A stretch of 64,000 nucleotides of DNA from a bacterium (GCA_023150945.1 JAKLJX010000007.1:186001-250000); one strand, 5' to 3'; shown: positions 39,701-46,405, numbered from the stretch's first letter. The notes: generated by a model from the sequence alone, not told the origin. Numbers and translations: made by a program.

Positions 39701-42232
39701 GCCGGAGGTTTTGCTGATCGTCACCGTGAGCGAAGCCAGCTCACCGTTGGTGAAATTGCCGCTGGTCGCCGGCACGATACTGGTGGTGGTGTTGGACAGC
39801 GTCACGCCGCTGTTGAAGGAAGTGACCACGTTGTTGTACACATCGCGCGCCACCAGCTTGATCGGGAAACTCGTGCCGGCCGTCTGGCTGCCGAGATTGC
39901 CGCCGGTGGTGTTGGTCACGTCAAAATGATCGAGCGCCGCAGGCGCAACACTGAAACTGTTCGATTGCGCCGGCTTGGCGCTGCCGCTGGCGTTGATCAC
40001 CACGTTGCTCTGCGCTTTGGTGATCATTGCCGCGTTGATCGTCACCGACGCTTGATTCGAAAAAGTCGCGCTCGCCGGCGTCAACGTGCCGGTGTTGTCC
40101 GTCAAGGTCACATTCCCCGAAAACAACACATCATTATTGTTCGCGTCTTTTGCGCGAATCGTCAGGTTGAAATTCTGCCCGGCGGTTTGATTGGAAACAG
40201 GATCGATGACAAAACGATCGATACCACTCGCCGTTACGTCGAAGGGGTTGGAATTCTCATTGAAACCGCTGCCTGAAACCGTAATGATCCGGCCGGAGCC
40301 GACATTCGAAACACTCACGCTGCCGCTCCACGCGCCCGCCACGAAATTGCCGCTGGTGGCGGGAGAAATCGCGCCGCCGCCGCTCACCGTCAGGTTTACC
40401 GTGCCCGTGAAACCGGTCACGGTGTTCTCATTCGCATCCACCGCTCTCACGATCAACGGAAACGGCACCCCCGCGGTTTGCGGACTGCCCACCGGCGCAA
40501 TGCGAAAATCGGCCAAGGCCCCGGCATTCACGGCAAAATTGTTCGAGACTCCGCTCACGCCGGAGGCACTGTGCTCGGCCGTAATCGCATCCGCGCTGGC
40601 GCTCTTGGTGATCGTCACGCTCTGCGCGGCGAGTATGCCATTGGCGAAATTGCCGCTGGTGGTGGGGACAATGCTCGCGGTCGTGTTCGCCAGCGTCACC
40701 GTGCTGCCCGGGCCGTTGTGCGAAGTCACGATATTGTTGTAGAAATCGTGGGCTACAATCCGAATCGCAAAAGCCGACCCGGCGGTCTGGCTGCCGATGC
40801 TGCCGCCGCTGGTGTTGGTCACTTCGAAATGATGAAGCTCGGCGGGGTTGACCGTGAAGCTGTTGGATTGCCCGGTCTTGCCGCCGCCGCTCGCGGTGAT
40901 CACCACATTGGCCTGCGCCTTGGTAATCACAGCGTTGACGTTTTGCGAAGTTTGCCCGGAGAACACGGCGCTGGTGGGATTCAACGTGCCGGTGTTGTCG
41001 GTCAACGTCACCGTGCCGCTGTGCGGAATGGCATTGCCGTTGGCATCTCGTGCGGTCACGGAGAACAAGAACGCATTGCCGGCGGTCTGCGAAGCTGGAA
41101 TCTGCGAGAATTCAAAACGATCGAGCACGCCGGCATTCACGTCGAACATATTCGACTGGCCGGTTTTGCCGCCGCCGCTAACGGTGAGGCGATTGTTCGT
41201 GGCGGTTTGCGTGATGCGCAGGGTTTCGGTGCGCACCCCGAGGCTGAAGGGACCGCTATTGGACGTTGGCGTCACGGTGCCGGTAAGATCGGAAATCGTG
41301 ACCGGCCCGGTGAACGTGGCAATGGTATTGTTGAGGGAATCTTGGGCGGTGAACGTGACGGCAAAGCCCACTCCCGCGGTTTGCGGCGTGGCGATCGGGG
41401 AAACGGCAAAATGGTGCAGCGGCCCCGGATTCACGTTGAACACATTCGAGCTGCCCGTGTGATTCAGGCTGTCTCTCACCGTGATGATGCGGCCAAGCCC
41501 GGCTTTGGTGATGACGACTTTCTGCAGGCGCTGGCCCAGCAGGAACGTGTCGCTCAGCGCCGGCACAATCGTATCGGCATTGAGCGCGATCGCAACTTTG
41601 CGCTTGAAGGTCTTGACCAGATTCTCATGAACATCGCGCGCCGAAATATTGATGAAAAAGGAATCGCCCGCGGTTTGCGTGGCGACACTGTCGATCTTGA
41701 AATGATGCAGCGGCGCCGCGCCGATGCGAAAATATGCCGACCGTGCGCTGTCAATGCGCGCGCCGGCCGCGTTCAGCGTTTCCACAAAAATCCGGAAGCT
41801 GTCGGCAAGCGTCGAGTTGTACACGATCGCAATGCTGAACACCGCGGTGTCGCCGGCGGCGAGTGCCGTGCCGGTGCTGTCGCGCGTGAGCGTGATCACG
41901 TGATTGGTGTCGGCGATCGCCGCATAGCCGCCGTCCAAACCGTTGTCGTTGAAGGCTGCCGTCGCGGTGGAATCCACGAAACTCGGCGGGAAGGACAGAC
42001 GGATTTTGCCGTCGGCCGGTATGCCGGTGCCGCCTACGCCGCCAGTGAGGCTGGTGATGAAACTGATTTTGTAGATGGCGCCCTTGCCGGCGGTGGTGTC
42101 AGAAGGGGTGACCGTGACTTTGGTCAGACTTCCTTGTCCGAAGGCGGGTGCGATGGCGAGGAGCAGGGCCAGCCCCAGCGCGCGCCAGCTTGGCGCCGCA
42201 ACCCGCTGCGCGTCAAAATTCATGACTTGCAT
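27752..42232 (-). CDS. Giant repeat-built secreted protein with C-terminal FlgD/T9SS-type domain
   Basis: About 4,826 residues from ATG at 42232; a GTG four codons upstream is possible, and the Shine-Dalgarno site is weak. A signal peptide ends IAPAFGQ. Numbering from the upstream GTG: a beta-sandwich domain (about 40-172); 14 repeats of about 98 residues (175-1550) with consensus LDHFxIxxIxxQTAGxPF, then DxxNNxVTxFTGTVTL; nine repeats (1551-2450) with LTTDxxLxVHAAGYDADxNY and VTWSVTxxIG; one invasin Big_1-like domain (to about 2565); about 16 CARDB/DUF11-like modules (2569-4548); and a C-terminal region ending in an NYPNPFAPREDG FlgD-like sorting domain (from about 4732). I saw no cysteine in it. 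It is most likely a surface or released adhesin/filament, using the T9SS-like export route. Confidence 0.9.
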   Translation of the reverse strand: MQVMNFDAQRVAAPSWRALGLALLLAIAPAFGQGSLTKVTVTPSDTTAGKGAIYKISFITSLTGGVGGTGIPADGKIRLSFPPSFVDSTATAAFNDNGLDGGYAAIADTNHVITLTRDSTGTALAAGDTAVFSIAIVYNSTLADSFRIFVETLNAAGARIDSARSAYFRIGAAPLHHFKIDSVATQTAGDSFFINISARDVHENLVKTFKRKVAIALNADTIVPALSDTFLLGQRLQKVVITKAGLGRIITVRDSLNHTGSSNVFNVNPGPLHHFAVSPIATPQTAGVGFAVTFTAQDSLNNTIATFTGPVTISDLTGTVTPTSNSGPFSLGVRTETLRITQTATNNRLTVSGGGKTGQSNMFDVNAGVLDRFEFSQIPASQTAGNAFLFSVTARDANGNAIPHSGTVTLTDNTGTLNPTSAVFSGQTSQNVNAVITKAQANVVITASGGGKTGQSNSFTVNPAELHHFEVTNTSGGSIGSQTAGSAFAIRIVAHDFYNNIVTSHNGPGSTVTLANTTASIVPTTSGNFANGILAAQSVTITKSASADAITAEHSASGVSGVSNNFAVNAGALADFRIAPVGSPQTAGVPFPLIVRAVDANENTVTGFTGTVNLTVSGGGAISPATSGNFVAGAWSGSVSVSNVGSGRIITVSGSGFNENSNPFDVTASGIDRFVIDPVSNQTAGQNFNLTIRAKDANNNDVLFSGNVTLTDNTGTLTPASATFSNQASVTINAAMITKAQSNVVINASGSAKPAQSNSFSVAPAALDHFDVTNTTGGNLGSQTAGTSFPIKLVARDVYNNVVTSFNSGVTLSNTTTSIVPATSGNFTNGELASLTVTISKTSGTDAISVNGGTPARNGISNNFAVNAGPHADFRIASVASPQTAGVPFPLIVRAVDANDNTVTGFTATVNLTVSGGGTISPNVSGNFISGVWNGSVSISNSGTNRQITVTNGGFSELSNAFTVNAGVLDRFVIDAIPAQTAGQNFSVTVRARDANNNDVAHTGTVTLTDNTGTLTASSLVFSGQTSRTIADARITKAQSGVVITASGSGKIGQSASFTVNPDLLDHFSLTNTSGNPLGTQTAGAPFTVRLVAQDQFNNTVTGFNQSVSITDLTTLNVTTGNFSNGVLAAQSLTITQARTDNQLTARGSVPEKAGTSNLFNVVAAALDHFALDTIPDQAAGVPFTITLRARDAYSNLVTGYSGTVTISDLTGTIWPASSGAFIGGVRNESVTITQTRTANRINVSGGGKAGNSNNFNVIASTVDHFDLSTIGNQTAGVPFSVTITAKDASNNPVTSFTGTVTVSDVTGSLSPATSNPFTAGTLTQNFTITKSANNNRLTVTGVGKSSNSNAFNVSHAALTKFYLAPITDQVAGQSFPLILTAQDQYDNTVTSFTGTVSIGINSGSIQPVTSGAFSAGVRTEAVTVPQAGSNRQITVNDGAGHSGTSNAFNVNAAGLDRFVFSSIGTQAAGAGFSFTITARDGNNNDVSFIGTLTLTEATGTLSPTSVAMNGTTVTVSNAVITKAQSGLTLTASGGGKTGTSGSFNVNPGPLQRVRVVESSGAELGAKSLNADQSLTVRAAGYDAYNNFAGDQTVTWSVQTLTGSGIGEVSPVNANATTFTARKTGTGRIVADHASVIDDSSGVITITTGAAYRVKILANTSGNTGVVTTLNLTTGATFDMHAASFDVDDNYIQDVPVTWSVTGGIGDLNPLSGISTRFTARNRGTGQITADHATLIDYSTGAIEVNAGNLARIRIVEGPTGDGPAVGARTLTTDDPLKVHAAGYDAEGNYLGDQSVTWLVRNGIGVVTPSVGTVTDFDPRVPGSGRIVADHGSVPDDSTGVITVNRGQPFRIKVLNSLSGNTSEVQSPTLTTGETLPVHASSFDRDNNYIGDVSVSWSVSGNIGTLSTNVGSSTVLTATTPNTGVITGTHPTLESDATGPITVIAGNLSYIKIVRGPSGTGLELGNLSLTTDDVLELHAAGYDANGNYLGDQNVTWSVTNNIGTLTATSGTATTLVLRRPGTGRVSADHAFATDDATGDLTVSFGALHHIKVLLGGSGQTAELENDSLTTDESRTVHAGGFDADDNYREDVSVSWSVTNAIGVLTPTIGISTTLNAMKVGAGQIRATHASAGSDLTGTITVTPGALSYVKVVEGPAGPGTELGPKTITADQELALHAAGFDADNNYIRDESVTWSSAGTLAPAVNATGASVVFRPTKAPASGTIRATHASAGFDNTGTITVNVGALHRVVVLSGQVGETAPQGNVTLNPGQTLPVHAGGYDVDNNYISDEVVNWSLDGGIGNLSTSNGTSTTFTAVTEGTGSIRTLHPNPAVINGNSGTINVIRGQVSKVILRTAPNNGGAPYPSRTMSTDQEITIYSAGYDVGNNYLGEVQVTWSSTGTLAPPASGTASSFTFAPSSGAADGSVAGKIVGTYGPGISAETGVITVLPGAPKGAVTLTPVPTSLPADGASTAVITSSIIRDAEGNLVGPGQTFTVSITPQAFGEIVNPDTDGETTGHQIETNAQSRLQFTFRAGTIGGSATINVTSGLSANGSTTITLGSLSIASISTNPTFVSQGQTGINVSMSVQNLGTATIQNLAAGLTFQGTVDRTSDYIVTPGVGNPTSIPGNSTRSLSFDVTVKPGAALELITLNGNVSGTINGTPVSSNNANNKDTWTVLRPANLTVQSVTTARDTVARGQTGIAVTVRIANNLGISNSAAAVIDSVRLKFAQGPLNKTGDYIVAANAGNPTVIAGNDAKDFSFIVNVGLGAATGAITLDAAAYGKDSNSVALTSDLNATTTDSWVVIEGNAFRIVSLTPSQGEVTVGMTREWNVRMLLQNLAPSSVNLDLAATRLTFTIGSQNVTAQYTIAPPTLEGGGTVLPGNSTRTVIFRVTQTGSTPGIAGISGVARGTDSGTGLVVSDDTNDGGGSEVNVQTRGVLNVVAVQPSQPNVTAGRSFAWTITATVTNTGGSAVKLKPDSITVAVGNNQGYVFDKSRTFADGDSIIAGLATKTLRVTVTQTGLLTGSQPLTLRLKGIELNSTRELPSNIGSGAVTVQSAALLEILSVRPSQVKVTAGQTTAWSVVVEVRNQGDSQVSVRADTSTNLRFRLGNQFQTGYTAVLQPAYWLGTSSPVLLGGRTDSLKFNVTITGNNPGFVRLWPKVAAIETNSNVTVADTTIGRTLVEVQTIPVVTYLGGSLTPKIVNNGGVYAFKVGVINSGTAEVDLLTSLTRLRFSSGGVSYTANLDANMTTRLAASDTTILTFQQQAVPANMPKTTYTPTIELRGSHNGNGFTTNLSTNANELTVTGAGQVQVVSLRSSQATVTQNMDKDWYVMMTVTNNGDFDVRLQSVDLQMLNGGQVTGEYDLVKPTTFRASGGVILAPKATDSLRFEIRRTGVKRGPTTVIGSVRVIDQSNGRTIDAVSDGSSGSFVVQTPALLDITSLVASQATVTREQTRAWTVDMNVTNRGESDVQVDFAPAQTRIDFGVDGGNYVVEYPTTLQGGGNRIAGGASAVLQFKITKTGSQTGPSNISGKLRATELNSGEFRSDDTASGGDTSVTVQTPALLQILSAVLTPNSAPNLPRVNTNQSFGVQVEIYNSGQESTQDVKVRLASSGGSVINPDERPVLGGVPGLQARTVNFTVSASATENPNEVITAVISAATAGNTLTTANTNPPVDNSEMVIVQRPAGLYLSNVIPSITQVNAESGVSWYVRAVLQDTGGAVVKLDPPQKSDVVIKVNDVVQEDYVISPPAALVKSGDLLLRPGEVDTLIYTVTKTGGLGGTATLQVAANGLDVNNNQRLRDSRNSQFEIVTTAAVFVRATTPVVNNFFAGTSVGLVNTNQDFSVTVEIENSGFEDVEDVLVELVTDGGSFISTPQQTLAQLPQRQRGTLSFAVNAATAPTPGITNERFVARILSATAASSGGPALIFNGTDTTALVRIQLPARLELTANVEKQDLTTREIFRLSARVSNRANAAAVDASGRLALFLPNGFEITGPVPGESEQSFTVGDSVTWSIRAPDVPINLTPLVVRMTTVPMDLNSRLSAEIENDADSVQVEVVKSDLSVLKTYVSDPAGARDGTVSTGQEFMLVATFQGSRDLSDRRIQLALPSGAGYNLSSESPAPLLLVVPAEADLPDTVRWEIVAPGEPAETARQFVVIATGRTGLGTTVSDRDTIAVTTVSKARLDFSVSLYNKDNVELKNELSVGQTFKIRARLSNLGRAGVVDSARVALQLGQTGVVALDELERNIPVDGVVEWLAQAPATPTVSDFLTLRITKRPFDENIGLEAAWAESANEGFKRIPVLTDLGAAINPITFVISEPGGATDGIVSTEQEFKVQATISGRKLVGVKAELFPANFEVIDNREVFISSLDSTKVSTTWRLKAPLLATTGQLVHVRVSGKDRNSGEELLAVSSPLKIDIVPRATLALEGEITDPPSAALDGVVGLNQIFTVTARVANLGAAQVNTAFRFALQLPEGYAASDPLEQITTAQTVSWRVKARTTPSTTQESILLELKEPLPFDENTNREADVRVQRANVSIQTERKRLTVASLSRSEGGPEDGPVARGQENVPAMTLRLLNDGRATSSNILLKSLAFHLLDRNANAIAPNTAIKRLRVVSHADPAIQYGQLSAITSTNPLIISFTRQDTLPSGSPDLIDVLVDIADNVSVKNFKLAFVNSENVEAIDEVEPQPRVQVVTSDGLSGSDFVLASAMLVPFDDKFETSFYNYPNPFAPREDGSVITRFNYFLPQDSEVEFRIFTLIGELVYAKSYKATDPQGRAGSRGGSFASSHIEWNGLNGKGNLVLNGVYVGILKTKFGVTTTKVAVVK
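38750..41142 (-). repeat. Higher-order duplication of three-module units inside the giant gene
   Basis: The first repeat class contains type A (LDRF), type B (LHHF/LDHF with TNTSGG) and type C (ADFRIA, VDANENTVTGF) modules in the order ABC-ABC-AB. Equivalent DNA points recur 894 bp apart, for example the GATCAACGGAAACGGCAC stretch at 39557 and again at 40451. Approximate units are 41142-40242, 40241-39348 and the partial 39347-38750. Confidence 0.75.
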
Positions 42233-42250
42233 TGCTGATCTCACGGGGAG

Positions 42251-42745
42251 TTAGAATTCGATGCGATGATTCTTCCGGGCCACCTGCACGGTCTGGCCGG
42301 ACGAGCGGATCTCCAGGCCGACTTCATAGCTGTTCGTCAGCCGGCTGGGATTCTTGATCAGGCCGAGCTGCAGCTCCACTTTGCGGCCGGGCGGAATCAC
42401 CGCGCCCAGGCCGGTGCGCTGCACCCGCACCTGATTGCGTTCGCGCACCAGTTTGAAGCCGCCATTGATGCTGGTCGAGCTGGCAACGCGCAACAAACTC
42501 AAATCGAACTCTGCCGGAAAATCGAGAATGATCTCCGCGCGGCGGGTGAGGGAATCGGCCGTGGTGAAACTGATTTCGTACAGCGAGACCTCGCCCGGCT
42601 GTGCCGCCAGCGCCCGCACTTTGACGGGCAAATCCGGTCGCGCGGCAGCGGGTGGGTTGGTTTGTGCCTGGCCGGGCGCGGCTGCCAGCAAGCTGGCAGC
42701 GAGAATCACCACCGGGCACCATGAGACAAATCTCGAGTGGCTCAT
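42251..42745 (-). CDS. Small secreted protein related to the N-terminal domain of the giant protein
   Basis: 164 residues from ATG at 42745 with GAGGAAC upstream. A signal peptide ends AAAPGQAQ. The mature part (VKVRALAAQPGEVSLYEISF, RAEIILDFPAEFDLS, SINGGFKLVRERNQVRVQR, PPGRKVELQLGLIKNP, SYEVGLEIRSS) lines up in pattern with residues 40-170 of the giant protein, which has VTVTPSD, YKISFIT, IRLSFPPSF, NHVITLTRD and FRIFVETL. It ends 7-18 bp before the giant gene, so the two should be co-transcribed and may act together at the cell surface. The function is unknown. Confidence 0.75.
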   Translation of the reverse strand: MSHSRFVSWCPVVILAASLLAAAPGQAQTNPPAAARPDLPVKVRALAAQPGEVSLYEISFTTADSLTRRAEIILDFPAEFDLSLLRVASSTSINGGFKLVRERNQVRVQRTGLGAVIPPGRKVELQLGLIKNPSRLTNSYEVGLEIRSSGQTVQVARKNHRIEF

Positions 42746-43082
42746 GCGTTCCTCTTCTTGTATCAGCGAAGTGACATTGTTTCGGGGTGAGACACGAAAG
42801 CAGTTGTTAATATTTGAATTTTCGGTAACCGGCGACTTTTTATGCAAATCCCAAGCCACAAAGGGGCAGCCCCGTGGTCATTATGAAATTGATGGTATGA
42901 CTGCAATTAGAGAAGGCAGGATCGGTGGGCGGCGCTTCCGGAGAGCGAAGAAATTCCCAAGAAGTATCACAGTTGACACAAACGCAAATCGATCTGCTCC
43001 ACGGCGTGACATTTCACGCCGCATTCTCCACAGCCGGAGAGGGACTGAGTTGCTCCAGTTTTCCAACAACCCTCGGGCGCAC
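42746..43082. other. Upstream region of the giant-protein operon
   Basis: No gene was seen. It contains a small GGGGC-A-GCCCC hairpin near 42864 and AT-rich stretches at about 42800-42850 that may hold the minus-strand promoter for the secreted-protein genes. I cannot name promoter boxes with confidence. Confidence 0.3.
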
Positions 43083-43110
43083 GCCGAAGCCTGGCGGCTC
43101 CGGCTTCGGC
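43083..43110 (-). terminator. GC-rich hairpin directly after the TPR gene
   Basis: GCCGAAGCC pairs perfectly with GGCTTCGGC across a 10-base loop, one base past the TPR-gene stop codon. There is no T-run. Confidence 0.5.
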
Positions 43111-43111
43111 A

Positions 43112-44242
43112 TTATTTGAACAGCGCGCGCAACAGAATGAGAAACCCCTTGCCGTCGTTTTCGGTCAGCTTCAGGTTTTTCTCCGCGCGCTTGAAATTCG
43201 GGTTGATGCGCAGCGCCGTGCGGAATTCATCCAGCGCGCGCAGGAAGAGATTGCGGCATTGAATCAAATAGGCGATGCCGAGATGGTTGTGCAAATCGGC
43301 ATACTCGGGATAATCCTGGATGGCCTCGCGCAGCTTGTCGGTGTAGCGCTGCACAAAGGCGTCATCGCGACCCTTGCCGCCGTACATGAATTTGAGATAA
43401 AACTCATTCTCATAGTGGCTGAAGGCCTCCGCTTGCATCTCCTGCCGCATGGCCTGCAGCTCCGCCGCCGCCCGGCCAAACTCGTTGCGACCGAAGTGTT
43501 CCTGGCATTTCAGCAGCCGGCTGTTGTCGCGCCCTGCCGGCGTGGCCTGCAGCACGCGCTCCAATTGCTCGCGCACCTGCTCGATGTGTGCGGGCAGTTC
43601 GGGCAGCGCGCTGCGCACCGCCGGCGAGGCCAGCATGGTGAGATTGGCGAGCGCGCGCAGCAAGAGCGCATGAAAAAACCTGGGATTGATCTGCAGGGCG
43701 GTATCGAACGCCTGCAGCGCTTCGGCAAACTTTTCCTGCTCCAAATAGGCCACGCCGAGATTGCAATAGCCGTCGGCATACTTGGGGGCGCGCCCCAGAC
43801 CTTCGCGCAAAACCTTTTCGCTTTTGCCGAATTCGCCGCGGCGCAGATAGGCCATGCCGAGGTAGTTGTAGGCGTTGGGAGAGTCGACGTCCAGGGTGAG
43901 GGCGAGCTCGAGTGTGGCGATGGCGTCGTCCAGCAAATTCTTCTGCAAAAAAAGCTGGCCGAGCTTGAGGCAGGAGAGCGGATGTTTCACTTCGCGCACT
44001 TTGTCCGCGATGTGAAACAGCAACTCCATTTCCGCCACCATGTCCTGGTGCACGGCATGCAGCTTCTTGGCGAGGTGTTGATCGCCGGCATCGCCGTTCA
44101 CGGGCACTTCGCGCTGGGCAACGATGCGGCCATGGTCGAAGATGTGGGAGATGATCTTGGCGTTGCTGGCCGAGAAGCTCGTTTGCACATGAAAGCGATG
44201 GCCTCCGGCCTGTACATCACTGTTCAATCCGAGGTGTGGCAT
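43112..44242 (-). CDS. Tetratricopeptide repeat protein
   Basis: 376 residues. The N-terminal 80 residues (VQTSFSASNAKIISHIFDHG, VAEMELLFHIADKVREV) are unlike TPRs. From about residue 92 there are at least four TPR units (LGQLFLQKNLLDDAIATLELAL, YLGMAYLRRGEFGKSEKVLREG, NLGVAYLEQEKFAEALQAFDTA, HLGIAYLIQCRNLFLRALDEFRTAL), with a non-TPR helical insert at about 200-310. No signal peptide or catalytic motif is present. It is probably a cytoplasmic scaffold. The ribosome binding site is weak, so the exact start is uncertain. Confidence 0.8.
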   Translation of the reverse strand: MPHLGLNSDVQAGGHRFHVQTSFSASNAKIISHIFDHGRIVAQREVPVNGDAGDQHLAKKLHAVHQDMVAEMELLFHIADKVREVKHPLSCLKLGQLFLQKNLLDDAIATLELALTLDVDSPNAYNYLGMAYLRRGEFGKSEKVLREGLGRAPKYADGYCNLGVAYLEQEKFAEALQAFDTALQINPRFFHALLLRALANLTMLASPAVRSALPELPAHIEQVREQLERVLQATPAGRDNSRLLKCQEHFGRNEFGRAAAELQAMRQEMQAEAFSHYENEFYLKFMYGGKGRDDAFVQRYTDKLREAIQDYPEYADLHNHLGIAYLIQCRNLFLRALDEFRTALRINPNFKRAEKNLKLTENDGKGFLILLRALFK

Positions 44243-44403
44243 GAGTCTGTCTGAGAATGAACTGCGCGCCTGCTCCTGAGATGAAGGAAGGATCGTTCTA
44301 ATCCTACTGGCGCCGGGAGATCATCATTCCGGCGGAGGCACGCGCGCCGGCAGATTTCTCCGGCCAACGTGCGGGCGGCATGCGCTCGACACCAAGCAAA
44401 AAC

Positions 44404-44721
44404 TCACTCCGAAGAGGCCGGCGGGGGCTCCGCCTTCTTGCCCGCGGCTTCGCCGCCGCTTTTTTCTTTGCCCGGGGCTTCCGCCGCGCCGGCAGCGGGC
44501 TTGGCCTTTTCTGCTTTGCCGTCGCCGTTTTTCGTGCCGGCGTGCTTGTAGTCAGTCAAATAAAAGCCGCTGCCTTTGAAGATCAAGCCGGTGCCGCCGG
44601 AAATGCGGCGGTTCACTTTGCCGCCGCAATGCGGGCATTTCTCCACCGGCGGCGCGGTAATGCTTTGAAAAATCTCCGTGGTGCGGCCACAGGAGGAACA
44701 GTCATAATCGTAGGTTGGCAT
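44404..44721 (-). CDS. FmdB-family zinc ribbon protein
   Basis: 105 residues with GGGAGT upstream. The N-terminus MPTYDYDCSSCGRTTE and CPHCGGKVNRRISGG form the FmdB-type single zinc ribbon with two CxxC pairs, followed by FKGSGFYLTDY, which is typical of the family. The C-terminal 40 residues are a low-complexity Lys/Ala/Glu/Pro tail. FmdB was proposed as a regulator of formamidase genes, but most members have no established role. It lies alone between two genes on the same strand. Confidence 0.88.
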   Translation of the reverse strand: MPTYDYDCSSCGRTTEIFQSITAPPVEKCPHCGGKVNRRISGGTGLIFKGSGFYLTDYKHAGTKNGDGKAEKAKPAAGAAEAPGKEKSGGEAAGKKAEPPPASSE

Positions 44722-44857
44722 AAACGACTCCCAAATGCTGGAAAAATTTCGAGCGCGCGGAATTTATGAAAATTTGGGGCGGCGTCAAAATGAAAAAACA
44801 GAGAAATCCACTTCCGCACCCCATTTGCTGCTCTCGCCTTCTTCTCCGCGGTCCGCT

Positions 44858-46387
44858 TCATTGCAGCAAGACAGCCTTGCGAGTTTGTGTAAATTTCCCT
44901 GCGGTTATTTTGTAGAAGTAGAGGCCGGCGGCTGCCGCGCGCGCCGTAAACGTCACCTGATGGGTTCCGGCCGTCCTTTCGCCATCCACCAGCGTCGCCA
45001 CTTCGCGGCCGTACACATCGAAGACCTGCAGCGTCACGTGATTCTTCACAGCCAAGTGAAAGCCAATCACGGTTGACGGGTCGCCGGCGACGCCGTTCAT
45101 GGAAAACGGATTTGGATAATTTTGCCACAAATGAAAATCGTGCGGCGAGACAGGTTTCATCTCGCCCCCGGCAACGGCGTTACTGACGACAAAACGATAG
45201 ACGAGTATCACTGGCGGGTTCGCATAGGTTCCCTGCGCGGTGTCCGCTTTCTGTATGGCTAGAAAAAGTTGGCCCGAGTTCGGATCAAAACTGCCGCCAC
45301 CGATTTGGTGCTCGGCATTCTCGAACGGCGTCGGCAACGCGCCATGAGCATAGGGCCGCACCGCATGCGGCGCGAGCCGCCCGTTCTTCACGTTGAGCAA
45401 ATCATTCACGTCCCAAAACCAATAGGACTGCTGATAGTCTTTCGCATCGGGGGCGCAATAGCCGCCGCACTCATTGCCGTTGTTCTGCGTGCATTTGTAG
45501 CACACGCCGCTCTGATGGCCGCCGGAATAGCCGAACGTCGCATACGTGCGCGTGCCCGGCACAATCAAGCCAAAAGTCACGCGCGAAAGATGGGTCCACA
45601 AATCGTTCTGGCGTGAAGTGTTTTCAAGATCCTCGTGCAGGGGATGAGCGAGACTGAAATCGAGCAGCGTGGTGGTTGGAATCGGATTCGGCACGTTCGC
45701 ATTCGTAAGATCGCGCGCGTGGCATGCGAACGCCGACGGTCCGACGCTCAGGCGGCTGATGATCGGCATGCCGCTCGATTGCCCGGTGAGATGCGTGCCG
45801 CCGAGCAGGCTTTGCCACACCTCCGGAATCGGCGCAAGCCAGCCGGAAGTGTGACCCGCGCCGCCGGCGAAGGCATAAAAGCCCTCAACCCGCGAGTGCG
45901 CAAGATCGCTGCTGTTGCGCACGATGAGTGTCGTGTGCGTGTTGCTGCCGTCCGCGTCGTAATACTCGTACGCATTGACGACGAGCTGCCCGTCGAGCAA
46001 TCCCAAGCCGCCGATGACGTCCAACGCCTGCGGATTGCCGTTGCTTGCGCGATCCAACACCGTGACGAAATCTTGCAGCGGCGCGGCAGCCATCTGGAGA
46101 TCTGCGAGTCTGGTGCTCTTGACCAACGCGGGCACGGCAAACTCGGCAATGGCTTGTTGCTGACTATGCCCAACGATGAAGATTGAATTGCGCGCTGGAT
46201 TATAAACCAACGGGCCTTCGGAATAATTCAGAGACGACGCGCCGAAGTCATCCGACGGCAAACGAAACGCGCCTTCGTATTGCATCATCGCAACGGTGAG
46301 CCGCGGTAATGCAGCCGGCGGCGTCTGCGCGCACAGGCGCGCGGATAAATACAGAACTGCTGTCAACACAATCAGAAGTCTTCTCAT
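44858..46387 (-). CDS. Secreted protein with T9SS-type C-terminal sorting domain
   Basis: 509 residues from ATG at 46387 with GAGG six bases upstream; GTG 46399 and ATG 46393 are in frame. A signal peptide ends SARLCAQ. The main part, rich in Gly, His, Asn and Tyr, resembles a beta-propeller-like extracellular protein, but I do not recognise the family. A Cys cluster (CYKCTQNNGNECGGYC) near residue 300 may bind metal or form disulphides. The C-terminus (LWQNYPNPFSMNG, TVIGFHLAVKNHVTLQVFDVYG, LYFYKITAGKFTQTRKAVLL) is a classical type A sorting domain, so export by type IX secretion and surface attachment are predicted. Confidence 0.85.
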   Translation of the reverse strand: MRRLLIVLTAVLYLSARLCAQTPPAALPRLTVAMMQYEGAFRLPSDDFGASSLNYSEGPLVYNPARNSIFIVGHSQQQAIAEFAVPALVKSTRLADLQMAAAPLQDFVTVLDRASNGNPQALDVIGGLGLLDGQLVVNAYEYYDADGSNTHTTLIVRNSSDLAHSRVEGFYAFAGGAGHTSGWLAPIPEVWQSLLGGTHLTGQSSGMPIISRLSVGPSAFACHARDLTNANVPNPIPTTTLLDFSLAHPLHEDLENTSRQNDLWTHLSRVTFGLIVPGTRTYATFGYSGGHQSGVCYKCTQNNGNECGGYCAPDAKDYQQSYWFWDVNDLLNVKNGRLAPHAVRPYAHGALPTPFENAEHQIGGGSFDPNSGQLFLAIQKADTAQGTYANPPVILVYRFVVSNAVAGGEMKPVSPHDFHLWQNYPNPFSMNGVAGDPSTVIGFHLAVKNHVTLQVFDVYGREVATLVDGERTAGTHQVTFTARAAAAGLYFYKITAGKFTQTRKAVLLQ

Positions 46388-46405
46388 GCCCATCCTCACT
46401 TTCTG

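Noticed and set aside
38750-41142. Possible CRISPR or direct-repeat array in the giant gene
   Set aside because: The repeats are imperfect, about 300 bp or 894 bp long and stay in coding frame. They are protein modules, not short repeats with unique spacers.
29222-42238. Several plus-strand frames of 580-790 codons opposite the giant gene
   Set aside because: They are antisense shadows produced by GC-rich codon bias. They lack recognisable domains and ribosome binding sites, and their residue make-up (Arg/His/Gly/Ala-rich) is not protein-like, while the minus frame has clear repeats and a sorting domain.
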